Notes: generated from the sequence alone by a model not told the origin. Numbered from the stretch's first letter, positions 8,763 to 17,869 are shown. The stretch: 64,000 nucleotides of DNA from Ravibacter sp964559125 (GCA_964559125.1 CAZLGW010000003.1:1-64000); one strand, 5' to 3'. Numbers and translations: made by a program.

Positions 8763-9359
8763 TTATTCTTTGGGCAGTTTGGAAAAGTCAATTTGGCGGA
8801 AAGCAGATTTTATCTCATCCATTGAAAGGTTTTCTCCTTCCAGGGAGACAAGAAACCGCTCATTCAGGAAAAGTTTCAATTCTCCGTTTTTCCTGGTGTT
8901 GTCGTATTTCTCAAAACCTTTATGCCCGTCGAGCTTAATAGTACGTTCGTAGCCGCTTTCAGTCTCTCTTTCGGATTCTGCGAGCGTCCAGGCTGCCAGC
9001 CCGGCAATGGCAAAACCGCCTACGCCGCCGAGATCCATAATGTCGACATCTATGCTTTTATCACCCTCTTCATATTTCCCTTTTGCTACCGAAATTTTAA
9101 AACCCATCGTCCCGTTGCTTTCGCCCTGGGCTTCAGTACGCTGTATGCCGGCCAAATCTGAAGGGAGAAGGTCCTTAAGTTCCTGGAAACTAACAGGATC
9201 GACCGCTTCTTTTTTGCTCATTTCCTCGGCTTTTTCTGCCAGCTCCTTAAAGGCGCTTATCGTGTTTTTCTTTTCTTCCTTCTCTTCTTTTTTTTCGCCG
9301 CAGGAGGAGAGGGTCATAACGGTGATAGCGAATGCTCCCAAAAAATATAGCTTTCTCAT
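8763..9359 (-). CDS. Hypothetical lipoprotein with charged linker
   Basis: A 198-residue protein. MRKLYFLGAFAITVMTLSSC is a lipoprotein signal with the cysteine at residue 20, followed by a lysine/glutamate-rich linker (EKKEEKEEKK) that probably spans the peptidoglycan. The globular part (about residues 60-195) contains a short Gly/Ala-rich hydrophobic stretch (GGVGGFAIAGLAAW) and a C-terminal SKLPKE. I do not recognise the family. It is first in the three-gene minus-strand unit with the CBM9-like and metallopeptidase genes. Confidence 0.75.
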   Translation of the reverse strand: MRKLYFLGAFAITVMTLSSCGEKKEEKEEKKNTISAFKELAEKAEEMSKKEAVDPVSFQELKDLLPSDLAGIQRTEAQGESNGTMGFKISVAKGKYEEGDKSIDVDIMDLGGVGGFAIAGLAAWTLAESERETESGYERTIKLDGHKGFEKYDNTRKNGELKLFLNERFLVSLEGENLSMDEIKSAFRQIDFSKLPKE

Positions 9360-9404
9360 GATCAGGTAACTGTTTTTGACGTTTTTGTAAGAATTTAAAA
9401 GGAG

Positions 9405-9435
9405 TTGGCAGATGTATTGTTTTTCTTTATTTTTG
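9405..9435 (+). promoter_or_regulatory. Bacteroidetes sigma-ABfr-type promoter
   Basis: TTG at 9405-9407, a 20-base spacer, then TATTTTTG at 9428-9435 (TAnnTTTG). It sits 28 bases before ATG 9464 of the small membrane protein. Both elements and the spacing fit the consensus. Confidence 0.65.
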
Positions 9436-9463
9436 CCCGAAGTTACTTTTATTTATCCGGATA

Positions 9464-9649
9464 ATGGCAGAAAACCATACAAAAACAGCTGAATTGCCGC
9501 AGTGGCTTAATATACTTGTTTACATAGCCCTTATAGCCATTCTGGCCGTTTGCGGTGATTTATTCACCCTGATTATCGGTGCGCTGGGTGTTACCATAGC
9601 GTTTGTAGCCTATTTCAACAGTGTAAAGTCGGAAGAAGAGCACCACTGA
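9464..9649 (+). CDS. Small membrane protein (61 aa)
   Basis: A 61-residue protein with polar ends and about 35 hydrophobic residues in the middle (residues 14-48), enough for two short spans or a hairpin. It ends in a charged tail (KSEEEHH). It has its own well-formed promoter, which supports a real gene. The family is unrecognised. The last 52 bases of the gene are duplicated on the other side of the assembly gap, so the 3' end is intact in both contig ends and the stop codon is secure. Confidence 0.7.
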   Translation: MAENHTKTAELPQWLNILVYIALIAILAVCGDLFTLIIGALGVTIAFVAYFNSVKSEEEHH

Positions 9650-9652
9650 CAG
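9598..9652 (+). repeat. 55-base duplication, left of assembly gap
   Basis: These 55 bases are identical to 9753-9807. They cover the end of the small membrane protein gene plus three bases. The repeat abuts the N-run on both sides and is best read as overlapping contig ends rather than a biological repeat. Confidence 0.9.
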
Positions 9653-9752
9653 NNNNNNNNNNNNNNNNNNNNNNNNNNNNNNNNNNNNNNNNNNNNNNNN
9701 NNNNNNNNNNNNNNNNNNNNNNNNNNNNNNNNNNNNNNNNNNNNNNNNNNNN
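9653..9752. other. Assembly gap of 100 N
   Basis: Exactly 100 undetermined bases, a conventional placeholder length. No sequence information is present and the true distance is unknown. Confidence 0.98.
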
Positions 9753-9807
9753 AGCGTTTGTAGCCTATTTCAACAGTGTAAAGTCGGAAGAAGAGCACCA
9801 CTGACAG
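9753..9807 (+). repeat. 55-base duplication, right of assembly gap
   Basis: Identical to 9598-9652. It contains only the last part of the small membrane protein frame and ends 9 bases before the stop of the convergent hydrolase gene. Confidence 0.9.
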
Positions 9808-9816
9808 GTTTTCTTT

Positions 9817-11397
9817 TCAGTATGCAGTATCCAGGCTTTCATTCAGGATAGCAGCCAGTATGGTTTGTCCCTCCGCGGAGAGATGCACGCCGTCGGGCGA
9901 GATATACGGGAAAACGGGCTTCAGCCTGCTGTGTGTTTCGATGTAGCGGGCTCCGTTCTCAATTGCCGTCTGGCGGAATCTGCCTGACAACTTTTCCACC
10001 CTTGCCGCTCCGCCATGGTATTTCGGGGCTATTTTGTTGTCGTCGCCATAGGGAGGAGGAGAAACCACGTATATCACAGGAGAGCCCAGGGACGGCTTTT
10101 TAGAAATCTCTTCTTTTATCTTCCTGATTAATTTACCAAGATTTACCGGGACTTCATCTTTACGCCCGTCGAATTCTGCCTTGGAGTCGTTGGTGCCGAG
10201 CATGATCATAACGGCATCGAGGCGCCCTTCGGCCCGGCCGATATACCGGTCGATATTTTTCAGCGTATTCAGCTCTTCTTTATTCAGATTATCAAAGCCG
10301 ATCGTATTTCCCGAAACACAGGTATTGATAATGCGGTCTTGCGGGCGTAATTTCCTGAGCTGATCTGCCCATCCGCCCTCTTTAGCGCCGTTCGAATCGC
10401 CGATCGCCAGGATCGTACGCGCCGGAACATGAGCCAATACATTGCCCGGAGGCATTTCATGGGTTCCTTCAAATGCGGTTACGCTGACAAGATCGCTGTA
10501 TTGGTTCCGATAGATGATTTTTCTGCCGAGAAATGTGCCCTGGTCAGGCATTCCGGGCAGGGAGCGTGCGGAAAGCATGGTCCGGATATATTCTTCGGGG
10601 ATGAGCGCAGCCATGGCATCCGGCTGAAAATCCTTTACTATTTTATTGTACACCCGGAGCGTATGCGAAACCGGCACTGAGCCGGTATACCCGTCGTGAA
10701 TTCCGCAGTATAGGTTCAGGCGGCTGTTTTTTCTCAGGCCGGTAGGTGTATCCATGAAGTAGGGAGAGCGCTTTTTCGCTTCGTTGATATCCAGCCTGTT
10801 CCTGTCGCCCGACGTAGCGGCGGCAATATCGCCGGCATATCTATTGCCCCGTCCCGTCGATTCATGATACCAGTCTATGAGGTTGTAAATACCGACGTAG
10901 GCCGAGAAGCTCCGGATATTGTGCTTCGATTTCATATAAGTCAGGACCGTGGCATACCCTCCTCCGCTTACGCCGATCACATGAATATTGCCGGGGTCGA
11001 CCGGAGCATTGGAAAGGGCGTATGCAATGGCATCGTCGATGTCGCTTATCACCAGGTTGCTACCCAGCGCCTCTGGGTTGTTGTTGGGGCCACGGAAATC
11101 GGGGTGAATGTAATGGTAGCCCCGCCTGATGCAAAAGTGTACCAATGTATCTTTCTGCTCGTAATTTCCGCTCCATGTGTGAAGGCTCACGATGAGCGGC
11201 TTTCGCTCAGCACCGGGCGCCTTATAGAAGTATGCATTTTGTGCTTTCCCGTCGGCGGAAGAGGGAATGCTGACCTTAGGGACTTCTGAGGGCCAGTTTT
11301 TCGACCTGGTATCGTCCCATGCCGGATCTTTCTGACCGTAAGCCGACGAGATAGTAATGAATAATAAAAAGCTGATGAAACGGGTACAACAGGTCAT
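9817..11397 (-). CDS. Secreted two-domain hydrolase: alpha/beta-hydrolase plus SGNH/GDSL esterase
   Basis: The frame is open to 11562, but the ATG at 11397 puts a clean signal peptide (TRFISFLLFITISSAYGQ) at the N-terminus, giving 526 residues. The N-terminal half is an alpha/beta-hydrolase related to prolyl-oligopeptidase-type esterases, with oxyanion strand PLIVSLHTWSG and nucleophile elbow GVSGGGYA. The C-terminal half is an SGNH hydrolase with block I AIGDSNGAKEGGW, block III LGTNDSKAEF and block V DGVHLS. Two esterase folds in one secreted chain suggest a polymer-degrading or de-acetylating role on plant-type polysaccharide. The substrate is not readable from the sequence. The upstream 209 bases (to 11606) are AT-rich and hold the divergent promoters. 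Confidence 0.82.
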   Translation of the reverse strand: MTCCTRFISFLLFITISSAYGQKDPAWDDTRSKNWPSEVPKVSIPSSADGKAQNAYFYKAPGAERKPLIVSLHTWSGNYEQKDTLVHFCIRRGYHYIHPDFRGPNNNPEALGSNLVISDIDDAIAYALSNAPVDPGNIHVIGVSGGGYATVLTYMKSKHNIRSFSAYVGIYNLIDWYHESTGRGNRYAGDIAAATSGDRNRLDINEAKKRSPYFMDTPTGLRKNSRLNLYCGIHDGYTGSVPVSHTLRVYNKIVKDFQPDAMAALIPEEYIRTMLSARSLPGMPDQGTFLGRKIIYRNQYSDLVSVTAFEGTHEMPPGNVLAHVPARTILAIGDSNGAKEGGWADQLRKLRPQDRIINTCVSGNTIGFDNLNKEELNTLKNIDRYIGRAEGRLDAVMIMLGTNDSKAEFDGRKDEVPVNLGKLIRKIKEEISKKPSLGSPVIYVVSPPPYGDDNKIAPKYHGGAARVEKLSGRFRQTAIENGARYIETHSRLKPVFPYISPDGVHLSAEGQTILAAILNESLDTAY

Positions 11398-11606
11398 GAT
11401 TTCGGGTAAAGAATTTTCAGGGGCAAGAAATAAAATTAAATCGGGAAAATAAAATGGGGGAGGAGGTATGAGTTGTTGACCGCAATATCTATTTATAATC
11501 GATATATAATTAGCACCGGCATTTACTTCCCCCTTATAATTATTGTGGCTTTTAACCGACAACTATTATTTTCGCAATTCGTTAGAAGCGGTTACAAAAC
11601 ACGATA

Positions 11607-12416
11607 ATGCATAAACTGAACCTCAGGAAGCCCCTGGCTTTTTTTGATCTCGAGACAACCGGGATTAATATAGTACGCGACAGGATTATAGAGATTTCGA
11701 TTCTGAAGGCGTTGGTGAGCGGTGCTACTGAGGTGAAAACCTGGCGTATTAACCCTGAGATGCCCATCCCGCTCGAGTCGAGCCTGATCCATGGAATTTA
11801 CGATGAAGATGTAAAGGATGCCCCGATTTTTAAGTCGGTGGCCAGGAATATAGCCGTATTCCTGGAGGGCTGTGACCTGGCCGGCTTCAACAGCAACCGT
11901 TTTGACGTGCCGTTACTGGTGGAGGAATTTTTGCGGGTTGGGGTCGACATCGAGATGAAAAACAGGAAACTTGTCGATGTACAGCGTATTTTTCACCTGA
12001 TGGAACCCAGGAATCTATCGGCGGCATATAAATTCTATTGCGGCAAGGAACTGATAGATGCGCATTCGGCCGAAGCAGATACCCTGGCGACCTACGAGAT
12101 CTTAAACGCACAGGTCGTGCGTTATGCCGGCGTTAAAATCAAGGGCGAAGGAGGAGAGCTTATAGAGCCCGTCGTGAACGATATCAACAAACTGCATGCA
12201 CTGACAGCCACCCGGATGGTCGATTATGCCGGCAGGATGGTCTACGACGGGAAGGGGAATATCGTCTTTAATTTCGGAAAGCATTCCGGGAAGAAGGTCC
12301 AGGATGTGCTGCAAAGCGAACCGTCTTACTTTGACTGGATGCTGAAAGGGGACTTTCCGCTGGATACAAAGCGGAAGTTGACTGAAATAAGATTACAAAG
12401 CTTGAAACAACAATAA
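11607..12416 (+). CDS. DnaQ-family 3'-5' exonuclease with ExoX-like C-terminal domain
   Basis: A 269-residue protein. The DEDDh exonuclease fold occupies about residues 8-170: ExoI FFDLETTGIN, ExoII GFNSNRFDVPLLVEEF, ExoIII HSAEADTLATYEIL. The C-terminal 50 residues (FGKHSGKKVQDVL, then YFDWMLKGDFPLDT) match the small domain found at the end of ExoX-like exonucleases. It is not attached to a polymerase. Likely roles are nuclease trimming in repair or degradation of nucleic-acid ends. It stands alone ahead of the nuo cluster. Confidence 0.87.
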   Translation: MHKLNLRKPLAFFDLETTGINIVRDRIIEISILKALVSGATEVKTWRINPEMPIPLESSLIHGIYDEDVKDAPIFKSVARNIAVFLEGCDLAGFNSNRFDVPLLVEEFLRVGVDIEMKNRKLVDVQRIFHLMEPRNLSAAYKFYCGKELIDAHSAEADTLATYEILNAQVVRYAGVKIKGEGGELIEPVVNDINKLHALTATRMVDYAGRMVYDGKGNIVFNFGKHSGKKVQDVLQSEPSYFDWMLKGDFPLDTKRKLTEIRLQSLKQQ

Positions 12417-12422
12417 TAACTG

Positions 12423-12452
12423 TTGGCGTAAGCTGTATTTTATCTAAATTTG
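12423..12452 (+). promoter_or_regulatory. Bacteroidetes promoter for the nuoK-L-M-N cluster
   Basis: TTG at 12423-12425, a 19-base spacer, then TAAATTTG at 12445-12452: a full match to TTG-N19-TAnnTTTG. It begins 6 bases after the exonuclease stop and 108 bases before the preferred nuoK start. This leaves a leader of about 100 bases. Confidence 0.7.
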
Positions 12453-12560
12453 CCGGGGCGTATTGATTACGATCATTGCTAACCAGAAACAGCTTTTTTA
12501 TTTGGAATAACTATGTTTCCATTCCCAGCGACTCCCCCGGATATCCCGGAGGTGATCAAG

Positions 12561-12863
12561 ATGGTGCCGTTGCACTATTACCTCTTTCTTAGTACGGCGT
12601 TATTCGTTATCGGCATTGTTGGGGTATTGACCCGGAGAAACGCTATCGTGATTTTTATGTCGGTAGAGCTGATGCTGAATGCAGTGAACCTCCTGCTGAT
12701 CGCATTTTCTTCTTATCGTTCAGATCCCAATGCACAGGTATTTGTATTTTTTGTAATGGCAGTTGCCGCGGCTGAAGTTGCCGTCGGGCTGGCTATTATT
12801 GTAATGATTTACAGGAACACCCGTAATACCGATATCGGGTTCCTCAAAAAGCTTAAATGGTAG
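12561..12863 (+). CDS. nuoK: NADH-quinone oxidoreductase subunit K
   Basis: An MrpC/NuoK-like subunit of the complex I membrane arm, with three transmembrane helices. I prefer ATG 12561, which gives MVPLHYYLFLSTALFVIGI and a 100-residue protein, the normal NuoK size and start. An in-frame ATG at 12513 would add 16 residues. The conserved proton-channel glutamate lies in FMSVELMLNAVNL, and the second in AAAEVAVGLAI. It heads a K-L-M-N-H cluster. The usual neighbour nuoJ is absent: the gene directly upstream is an exonuclease. Confidence 0.93.
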   Translation: MVPLHYYLFLSTALFVIGIVGVLTRRNAIVIFMSVELMLNAVNLLLIAFSSYRSDPNAQVFVFFVMAVAAAEVAVGLAIIVMIYRNTRNTDIGFLKKLKW

Positions 12864-12872
12864 ATTATTGCT

Positions 12873-14819
12873 ATGTCAGTATCTTTACTCCTGCTGATCC
12901 CGTTATTACCGTTTGCCGGGTTCCTGATCAACGGTCTGGGATTTAAGAGGATTCCGAACAGCGCTGCCGGCGGCTTGGGCGTATTGGCTGCGCTGGGTAG
13001 TTTTGCGGCATCTCTTTATGCCTTTAGTTTATTTAAGGAGAATGGCTCGGAAACGGTGATTGCTCCTGTTTTTGACTGGATTTCGGTCGGAACGCTCAAT
13101 ATCCCTTTTTCTTTCCAGATCGATCAGCTTTCGCTGCTGATGCTCCTGATCATCACAGGGGTAGGTTCCCTGATCCATATCTATTCGGTCGGCTATATGA
13201 AGCACGACGAAGGATTTGGTAAGTTCTTTGCTTACCTCAACCTCTTCCTGTTTTTCATGCTGCTCCTGGTCATGGGCTCCAACTACGTGATGATGTTTAT
13301 CGGCTGGGAGGGCGTCGGACTCTGTTCTTACCTGCTGATCGGCTTCTGGAACAAAAACACCAATTACAATAACGCGGCCCGGAAAGCTTTCATTATGAAC
13401 CGGATAGGGGACCTGGGTTTCCTGTTGGGTATTTTTGCCATCATCGCCGCTTTCGGTTCCGTTGAATTTTCGGAGATATTCGTAAAAGCAGGCGCCTTCA
13501 GTGTAGGCGATCCTGTTATCATCACAATCACTTTGCTCCTGTTTGTGGGGGCAATGGGGAAATCTGCCCAGATACCCCTGTACACCTGGCTGCCTGATGC
13601 GATGGCCGGCCCGACGCCGGTTTCGGCCCTGATCCACGCCGCTACCATGGTGACTGCCGGGATCTATATGGTGATCCGCTCCAACATTCTCTATTCCCTG
13701 GCGCCTGCAACGCTGGAAGTAGTGGCGGTGATAGGCGCGGCTACCGCTATTCTCGGCGCTTCTATCGGGCTTCTCCAGAACGATATCAAGAAGGTGCTGG
13801 CCTACTCGACTGTAAGCCAGCTGGGATATATGTTTATCGCATTGGGGGTAGCAGCCTATTCGGCTTCCATGTTCCATGTAATTACGCACGCTTTCTTCAA
13901 AGCCCTGCTGTTCCTGGGCGCCGGCAGTGTCATACACGCCATGTCCGACGAGCAGGATATCAGGCAGATGGGAGGACTGAGGAAGCACCTGCCGGTTACC
14001 TTCATCACCTTTTTGGTTGCTACCTGGGCGATTTCCGGACTTCCTCCTTTTGCCGGGTTCTTTTCGAAAGATGAGATCCTGGCGCATGCGTTTGCCCATA
14101 ATAAGTTGCTATGGGGGCTTGGCGTATTAGGATCGATCATGACGTCTTTTTATATGTTCCGCCTGCTTTTCCTTACTTTTTTCGGGGAGTTCCGGGGAAC
14201 AAAAGAACAAGCCCATCATCTTCATGAATCACCGTCTTCCATGACGATACCACTTATTATACTGGCGGTTTTGTCGGCTATAGGCGGCTTTATCGGGGTA
14301 CCTGAGGTGCTACACGGGAGCAATCAACTGGCAGCGTTTATGAGTCCGCTGTTTGACGGAGCGCGCCAGATCAATCCTGAGCTCTTCGCCCCTATCGGTT
14401 TAAGCCATTCGACGGAGTACATGCTGATGGGGATTTCGGTAGGAGCCGCGCTCCTGGCCGCCGTTGCAGCCTATGTGGTATACGCGCAGCGCGGCAACGT
14501 GCCTGCCCCTGAATCGGTTGAAAGAAAAGGCCTGGAGAAACTGGTATACAACAAGTATTATATCGACGAGCTGTATGAGGCGGTTTTTGTAAAACCGGTG
14601 AGGATATTGTCGGATGTGCTGTGGAGCTTCGGTGAATTTGTGATCGACCTCTTTGTGGAGGGCTTCGGCGCATTCGTGGCTTTCCTTTCCGGCAAGGCAA
14701 GGAAACTGCAGACCGGCTTTACCGGCTATTATATCTTTGCTATGGTGCTCGGGATAGTCCTTTTCCTGTTCTGGAACCTGGTAGTCAAACATAATTCCGC
14801 ATTTAAAGATTTGTTATAG
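12873..14819 (+). CDS. nuoL: NADH-quinone oxidoreductase subunit L
   Basis: A 648-residue antiporter-like subunit with about 15-16 transmembrane helices, the distal proton pump of complex I. Conserved stretches include GWEGVGLCSYLLIGFW (helix 5 glutamate, about residue 150), the channel region GKSAQIPLYTWLPDAMAGP, and HAATMVTAGIYM. The long C-terminal amphipathic helix and final span (about residues 560-648, ending in FLFWNLVVK) are present, so the protein is complete. It begins 9 bases after nuoK. Confidence 0.95.
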   Translation: MSVSLLLLIPLLPFAGFLINGLGFKRIPNSAAGGLGVLAALGSFAASLYAFSLFKENGSETVIAPVFDWISVGTLNIPFSFQIDQLSLLMLLIITGVGSLIHIYSVGYMKHDEGFGKFFAYLNLFLFFMLLLVMGSNYVMMFIGWEGVGLCSYLLIGFWNKNTNYNNAARKAFIMNRIGDLGFLLGIFAIIAAFGSVEFSEIFVKAGAFSVGDPVIITITLLLFVGAMGKSAQIPLYTWLPDAMAGPTPVSALIHAATMVTAGIYMVIRSNILYSLAPATLEVVAVIGAATAILGASIGLLQNDIKKVLAYSTVSQLGYMFIALGVAAYSASMFHVITHAFFKALLFLGAGSVIHAMSDEQDIRQMGGLRKHLPVTFITFLVATWAISGLPPFAGFFSKDEILAHAFAHNKLLWGLGVLGSIMTSFYMFRLLFLTFFGEFRGTKEQAHHLHESPSSMTIPLIILAVLSAIGGFIGVPEVLHGSNQLAAFMSPLFDGARQINPELFAPIGLSHSTEYMLMGISVGAALLAAVAAYVVYAQRGNVPAPESVERKGLEKLVYNKYYIDELYEAVFVKPVRILSDVLWSFGEFVIDLFVEGFGAFVAFLSGKARKLQTGFTGYYIFAMVLGIVLFLFWNLVVKHNSAFKDLL

Positions 14820-14864
14820 ACCGGGCTGAGTTCCGGGTCAATTTGGTGCTATAGATAGATATTT

Positions 14865-16316
14865 ATGCTTACGTTGATTTTAATACTGATCCCGCTTGCG
14901 GCTTCCCTGATAGCATATTTCGGGGGAGAAAAAATAGCGAAAACAGTTGCTCTGGCGGGGTCATTGGCTGCTTTGGCCGCTACGCTTGTGGTGTGGCAGA
15001 AGTTCGACCCTTCTGCAGGTACCCAGTTTGCTTTCCGTTATCCCTGGCTGGAGTCTATGGGAATTTCATTTTCGGGAGGAATAGACGGGATCAGTCTTTT
15101 ACTGGTTTTCCTGACCACTTTTCTGACGCCGCTTATCATATTATCTGCTTTCAATAATAATTACAGGAACGGAGCTGCTTTTTATGCACTGATCCTCTTT
15201 ATGGAATCGGCGCTGATAGGGGTTTTTGTCGCCACCGACGCATTCCTGTTCTATCTCTTTTTCGAAGCCGCGCTCATTCCCATTTATTTTCTTTCGGCTG
15301 TGTGGGGCGGTGAAAACAAGAGGGAGGTTACGTTCAAGTTTTTTGTCTATACCATGTTCGGTAGCCTTTTTATGCTGGTGGCGTTGATATACCTTTATTT
15401 CCAGACGCCCGGCTACCATTCTTCCGATATCAACGCTTTCTATAATCTCAATCTTACGCCCGGTCAGCAGTCACTGGTATTCCTGGCGTTCTTCCTGGCA
15501 TTTGCGATCAAAATGCCGCTGTTCCCGTTCCATACCTGGCAGCCCGATACTTACGTGGAATCTCCTACGCCGGCTACTATGCTGCTATCGGGGATTATGC
15601 TTAAAATGGGGGTTTACGGACTTATCAGGTTCCTGATCCCTATCGCCCCGGGAGGGCTTGATCAGTGGGGCCACCTTGTGATCATCCTTTCGGTAATCGG
15701 GATTATATACGGATCGGTTATTGCGATCCAGCAGCGCGATATGAAGCGACTGATCGCCTATTCTTCTTTTGCCCACGTCGGCCTGATGGCGGCAGGTGTT
15801 TTTTCTGCCAGTCTGAACGGCCTTCAGGGAGCGCTGGTACAGTCGCTCGCCCACGGCATAAACGTAGTCGGATTGTTTTTCATCATCGATATCATTTACT
15901 CGAGGACCAACTCGCGCTACCTCAGCGAACTGGGCGGTATAACCCAGCGGGCGCCTCAGCTTGCGGTGCTTTTCCTGGTGATATTACTGGGTAGCGTGGC
16001 GTTGCCACTGACAAACGGGTTTGTAGGTGAATTCCTGTTGTTGTCGGGTGTTTTTGAGTATAATAACTGGATAGGAGCGGTTGCCGGGATGACCATTATA
16101 CTCGGAGCCGTTTATATGCTGCGTTTGTTTCAGAAGGCGATGTATGGTGAAAAGAGTGAGCTGACGGACGGTTTTACCGACCTGAGCTGGAATGAGAGAG
16201 CGGTTCTGATCCCGTTGGTGGTAATGGTGCTCTGGATAGGAATATATCCGAATGTGTTCCTGAAAATTACTGAGCCGGCGGTCAACCAGATATTGCAGGT
16301 CGTAGCTGCTCATTGA
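14865..16316 (+). CDS. nuoM: NADH-quinone oxidoreductase subunit M
   Basis: A 483-residue antiporter-like complex I subunit with about 14 transmembrane helices. Characteristic segments are FFEAALIPIYFLSAVWGG (helix 5 glutamate), AFAIKMPLFPFHTWQPDTYVE split around the conserved Lys, and YSSFAHVGLMAAGVFS. It lies 45 bases after nuoL and is followed after 90 bases by nuoN. Confidence 0.95.
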   Translation: MLTLILILIPLAASLIAYFGGEKIAKTVALAGSLAALAATLVVWQKFDPSAGTQFAFRYPWLESMGISFSGGIDGISLLLVFLTTFLTPLIILSAFNNNYRNGAAFYALILFMESALIGVFVATDAFLFYLFFEAALIPIYFLSAVWGGENKREVTFKFFVYTMFGSLFMLVALIYLYFQTPGYHSSDINAFYNLNLTPGQQSLVFLAFFLAFAIKMPLFPFHTWQPDTYVESPTPATMLLSGIMLKMGVYGLIRFLIPIAPGGLDQWGHLVIILSVIGIIYGSVIAIQQRDMKRLIAYSSFAHVGLMAAGVFSASLNGLQGALVQSLAHGINVVGLFFIIDIIYSRTNSRYLSELGGITQRAPQLAVLFLVILLGSVALPLTNGFVGEFLLLSGVFEYNNWIGAVAGMTIILGAVYMLRLFQKAMYGEKSELTDGFTDLSWNERAVLIPLVVMVLWIGIYPNVFLKITEPAVNQILQVVAAH

Positions 16317-16333
16317 GAATAATAATGGCCGCA

Positions 16334-16346
16334 GGCTCCCGGAGCC
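16334..16346. repeat. Short GC-rich palindrome between nuoM and nuoN
   Basis: GGCTCC and GGAGCC arms around a single C. It resembles in composition and placement the other intergenic palindromes at 17809-17853 and 27248-27267. It may be a REP-like remnant or an mRNA-stabilising stem-loop. There is no T tract, so it is not a typical terminator. Confidence 0.35.
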
Positions 16347-16406
16347 CCGGTTTGATAAATAAAAGATTAAAGTAGAAGACAGGGTACTGTCAACAGCAAA
16401 TAGAAT

Positions 16407-17804
16407 ATGTATCCAATTATTTTATTGTCCGTTTTCGGCATGGCCACTTTGTTCATTGGATTATCCAGGTCAAAGAACTTGCTGCTGCCGTCGGCTTTGT
16501 TGTTTGTAGTAGTGGCTTTTTTGAGCGGTCTGGCAGACTGGGGGGAAGGCCAGATTCTCTACTTTTTCGACATGCTGAGGGTAAATAACCTGACGATAGC
16601 TTTCGGCTTTGTGACGTTGCTTTCGGCATTTATGGTCATGGCTATGACGGGTGGCTTCCTGGACGACGACGAAGCGCAGCCTGCAGAATACTTTGCCCTG
16701 ATGATCTTCTCCCTGATCGGTGCGCTGGTCATGATCGGTTTCGAAAACATGATCATGTTCTTCATCGGCCTGGAAATACTCTCCATTGCTATGTATGTGC
16801 TCGCGGGAAGTGAAAAAAGGAACCTTCGCTCCAACGAAGCCTCTTTGAAGTATTTCCTGATGGGCGCTTTCGCTTCGGGGATACTCCTTTTCGGGATAGC
16901 GCTGCTGTATGGCGCTACCGGTTCTTTCGAGCTCTCTGGTTACAGAAGCTACGTTACTTTAAATCCCGCACAGACTCCTCTTTTTCACGCAGGACTTTTA
17001 CTGCTGCTGACGGGTATGCTCTTCAAGGTCTCAGCAGCTCCTTTCCATTTCTGGACGCCCGACGTTTACGAAGGATCGCCTACCATCTTTACCACTTTTA
17101 TGGCTACGGTTGTTAAAACAGCCGGGATCGCTGCTATTTACCGGATCCTGTCAGAGTCTTTCGCTACCGTTCATTCTCAATGGGGGCCGATGATGGCAGC
17201 AATAACCGTGCTGACGCTGCTGATAGGGAATATTACGGCGGTTTACCAGAAGAGCTTCAAAAGGATGATGGCGTATTCGAGTATTTCGCATGCCGGCTAC
17301 CTGCTGATCGCCATGACTGCCATGACCGAGAAGACTTCTACTGCCATTCTTTTCTACCTGCTTGCTTATTCGCTGGCTACGATTTGTGCATTCGGCGTGC
17401 TCATCCTGGTGTCGAAAGTGCATCCGCTTACGGAGGATGGCCAGCCTAATGAGTCGTTTGAGATATTTAACGGGCTGGCGGCTAAGAATCCGCTCCTTGC
17501 CTTTGTCCTGACCGTTTCGATGCTTTCGCTGTCAGGGATACCGCTTACGGCCGGTTTCTGGGGGAAATTCCTTGCTTTTAGTACCGCAGCAGAGCGGGGG
17601 ATGATCTGGTTACTGGTAATTGCCGTGCTTATGGCGATAACAGGGCTTTTCTACTACCTGAGAGTAATAATAGCCGTGTATATGAGAGAGGGTGAGACCG
17701 GCAAGATACGTGTAGCTCCGTTCTATAGAATTCTCCTTATTGCGGCTACCGTGGCAACGCTTTTGTTCGGTCTGGCGCCGGGTTTGCTGGAGACGGTGTT
17801 ATGA
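16407..17804 (+). CDS. nuoN: NADH-quinone oxidoreductase subunit N
   Basis: A 465-residue antiporter-like complex I subunit with about 14 helices. Family segments include FFIGLEILSIAMYVLAG (helix 5 glutamate), FKVSAAPFHFWTPDVYEGSP (channel lysine and conserved HFW), and MAYSSISHAGYLLIA. It ends 131 bases before nuoH. That spacer holds a palindromic element and a promoter-like sequence, so nuoH may also be transcribed independently. Confidence 0.95.
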   Translation: MYPIILLSVFGMATLFIGLSRSKNLLLPSALLFVVVAFLSGLADWGEGQILYFFDMLRVNNLTIAFGFVTLLSAFMVMAMTGGFLDDDEAQPAEYFALMIFSLIGALVMIGFENMIMFFIGLEILSIAMYVLAGSEKRNLRSNEASLKYFLMGAFASGILLFGIALLYGATGSFELSGYRSYVTLNPAQTPLFHAGLLLLLTGMLFKVSAAPFHFWTPDVYEGSPTIFTTFMATVVKTAGIAAIYRILSESFATVHSQWGPMMAAITVLTLLIGNITAVYQKSFKRMMAYSSISHAGYLLIAMTAMTEKTSTAILFYLLAYSLATICAFGVLILVSKVHPLTEDGQPNESFEIFNGLAAKNPLLAFVLTVSMLSLSGIPLTAGFWGKFLAFSTAAERGMIWLLVIAVLMAITGLFYYLRVIIAVYMREGETGKIRVAPFYRILLIAATVATLLFGLAPGLLETVL

Positions 17805-17808
17805 CGCC

Positions 17809-17853
17809 TCCCAGGGCTGTGCCCTGGGGATGAGTATTGCGCCCTTCCAGGGC
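17809..17853. repeat. REP-like double palindrome between nuoN and nuoH
   Basis: CCCAGGGC and GCCCTGGG form an 8-bp stem around TGT (17810-17828). A second stem GCCCT/AGGGC around TCC follows at 17841-17853. Paired GC palindromes in an intergenic gap resemble REP/BIME-type repeats. I cannot count genomic copies from this window. Confidence 0.5.
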
Positions 17854-17869
17854 TTGTTAAGGGGGGTAG

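Noticed and set aside
13029..14099. Minus-strand open frame of 356 codons opposite nuoL
   Set aside because: Antisense shadow of a strongly conserved membrane protein; its product is rich in His, Gln and Arg without any fold signature.
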